A DNA stretch of 64,000 bases from GCA-2712985 sp964515905 (GTDB lineage Bacteria; Pseudomonadota; Alphaproteobacteria; UBA7887). Under the pieces are notes generated by a model. The model saw only the letters and a program-made list of their open reading frames with translations. It was not told the DNA's origin and ran no database searches. Of this stretch, positions 62,688-64,000 are shown one piece after another. Each line of letters starts with the position of its first letter. The stretch's first letter is position 1. The DNA lies in NCBI GenBank assembly GCA_964515905.1, contig CAZEWK010000095.1, positions 74,768-138,767 on the forward strand, written 5' to 3'. Both the position numbers and the translations under genes were made by a program.

Positions 62688-64000
62688 ATGTCTGATCAAC
62701 ATTCCGGGACTTTTGACGCCGTCGTTATCGGCGCTGGTTTTGCAGGCCTGTATGCCCTCTACAAGCTTCGAAAGATGGGCCTGAATGTCAAAGTTTTTGA
62801 AGCGGGCCATGGGGTGGGAGGTACCTGGTACTGGAACCGGTATCCAGGTGCCCGCTGTGATGTCGAGAGCATGGAATATTCCTACTCTTTTGACCTATTG
62901 TTGGAGCAGGAGTGGGTTTGGCCAGACAAATACAGTAAACAAACAGATATCTTAAAATATGCAAACCATGTTGCCGAACGGTTCAATCTGATGAAGGACA
63001 TTGAGTTCGAAACTAGAATTAAATCTGCCTTCTACGAACGGGAGTCCAACACATGGAGGATTGAAACGGTCAAAGGCCGGAAAATCACGGCACAATATTG
63101 CATAATGGCGGTTGGGAATCTCTCCACCCCTCGCGTACCGGACTTTAAGGGCGTCGATAATTTCAAGGGAGACTGGTATCACAGTGGCCTATGGCCAAAG
63201 GAAGAAGTTAACTTCTCTGGAAGACGGGTTGGTATCATTGGTACTGGCTCAACCGCTATCCAGATCATTCCGCACGTAGCAGAACAAGCTAAACACCTGC
63301 ACATCTTTCAACGGACCGCAAATTACAGTTTACCGGCACGGAACGGTCCTCTTGCTGAAGAAAAGCGTGCTATCCACAAGAAGAAATACAGAGAGTTGCG
63401 GAAGCAGGCATATTCCACTCCGTTCGGCATTGCCGGATATCCACCGCCAGAGCAAGGTGCTTTCGAGGCAACACCGAAAGAACGCGAGGCTAAATACCAT
63501 CAGAAATGGGCGGAAGGTGGGACTATCAGTTATCTTTTCGCCTATAACGATCTTCTATTGAGCGAAAAATCCAATGAAACGGCATCAGAGTTCGTTCGCG
63601 AACGCATTCGGGAGATCGTCAAAGACCCAGAGACAGCAGAACTCTTGTGCCCAAATGATCATCCTATCGGAACTAAGCGAATCTGCCTCGACAGTGGGTA
63701 CTACGAGACCTTCAACCGTGACAACGTCTCTTTGGTTGATGTTCGTAGTGCACCAATTGAAGAGATCACGCCATTCGGTCTTCGGACTGCAAGGGAAGAG
63801 TTCGAACTCGATTCGATAATTTTCGCAACCGGTTTCGACGCGATGACAGGTGCAATCCTAGAAATGGATATACGTACGTCAGATGGATTGGATATGAAGG
63901 ACAAATGGAAGGACGGTCCGAAGACCTATCTTGGCATCATGGTCGCCGGCTTCCCGAACATGTTCGTCATCACTGGCCCTGGTAGCCCTGGTGTGAAGTC
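62688..64000 (+). CDS. Baeyer-Villiger/flavin-containing monooxygenase, 3' end cut by window edge
   Basis: This FAD- and NADPH-dependent monooxygenase inserts oxygen next to a ketone, giving esters or lactones. About 437 residues are visible with no stop. The FAD Rossmann motif is VIGAGFAGLYAL, and GGTWYWNRYPGARCDVES is the family signature. The BVMO fingerprint FxGxxxHxxxW(P/D) is FKGDWYHSGLWP beginning at F159. The NADPH Rossmann motif is GIIGTGSTAIQ, and IIFATGFDAMTG follows. It closely fits cyclohexanone/phenylacetone-type BVMOs. The ATG follows a GAG-rich stretch (AGAGAGCAAGAGT). Confidence 0.94.
   Translation, partial: MSDQHSGTFDAVVIGAGFAGLYALYKLRKMGLNVKVFEAGHGVGGTWYWNRYPGARCDVESMEYSYSFDLLLEQEWVWPDKYSKQTDILKYANHVAERFNLMKDIEFETRIKSAFYERESNTWRIETVKGRKITAQYCIMAVGNLSTPRVPDFKGVDNFKGDWYHSGLWPKEEVNFSGRRVGIIGTGSTAIQIIPHVAEQAKHLHIFQRTANYSLPARNGPLAEEKRAIHKKKYRELRKQAYSTPFGIAGYPPPEQGAFEATPKEREAKYHQKWAEGGTISYLFAYNDLLLSEKSNETASEFVRERIREIVKDPETAELLCPNDHPIGTKRICLDSGYYETFNRDNVSLVDVRSAPIEEITPFGLRTAREEFELDSIIFATGFDAMTGAILEMDIRTSDGLDMKDKWKDGPKTYLGIMVAGFPNMFVITGPGSPGVK

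Noticed and set aside
44600..64000. Genomic island or prophage
   Set aside because: The region is accessory in content, but no integrase, transposase, att-like direct repeats or tRNA junction was seen.

Overview
The window reads as the chromosome of an AT-leaning alphaproteobacterium, probably a free-living, marine-type Rhodospirillales-like lineage. This placement is an inference from gene order and families; no rRNA gene is present to confirm it. The markers are: fabD-fabG-acpP-fabF-mltG-gmk facing rpsF-rpsR-DUF2232-rplI; lptF-lptG-lptD-surA-rsmA; dnaB-alr-cvpA-purF; a DUF2794 gene, a family largely confined to Alphaproteobacteria; and a B12-dependent class II ribonucleotide reductase. No transposase, integrase, CRISPR array, tRNA or rRNA gene was recognised.

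Positions 1-44.6 kb are mostly housekeeping. They hold a 3'-truncated cysE, an alpha/beta hydrolase, anmK, tyrS, a YhdP/AsmA-like envelope protein, glnE, bcp, aspS, nrdJ, holC and pepA. Next come the LPS-export and outer-membrane block lptFGD-surA-rsmA, then gmk and mltG, and the fatty-acid synthesis block fabF-acpP-fabG-fabD. These are followed by the S6/S18/L9 ribosomal-protein operon, cfa, dnaB-alr, cvpA-purF-SDR, and der-bamB-TPR. Three genes that often sit inside these blocks are missing from their usual places: pdxA between surA and rsmA, yicC between mltG and gmk, and radA between alr and cvpA.

Positions 44.7-64 kb are accessory: single genes or small units on alternating strands with long gaps. 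They include a 2-hydroxyacid dehydrogenase; a WYL regulator divergent from an unrecognised protein built of two related repeats; a secreted pentapeptide-repeat protein; an IlvD/Edd dehydratase; a hydroxyacyl-CoA dehydrogenase; small DUF1330, cupin and NTF2-like proteins; an OafA-type surface acyltransferase; an enoyl-CoA hydratase-like protein; SDR, GST and 2-hydroxychromene-2-carboxylate isomerase-like proteins; a small membrane-protein gene broken by two frameshifts; a GFA protein; and a Baeyer-Villiger monooxygenase running off the end. The mix suggests catabolism of organic acids or aromatic and cyclic compounds, but no complete pathway can be read.

The clearest regulatory signal is a pair of NrdR-box-like sites 31 bp apart that overlap a good promoter upstream of nrdJ. 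Other candidates are a CCG-containing hairpin in the rpsF leader (possible S6:S18 autoregulation), perfect inverted repeats upstream of the hydrolase and lptF, and an intrinsic terminator at 56392-56427 with no gene in front of it, hinting at a small RNA.
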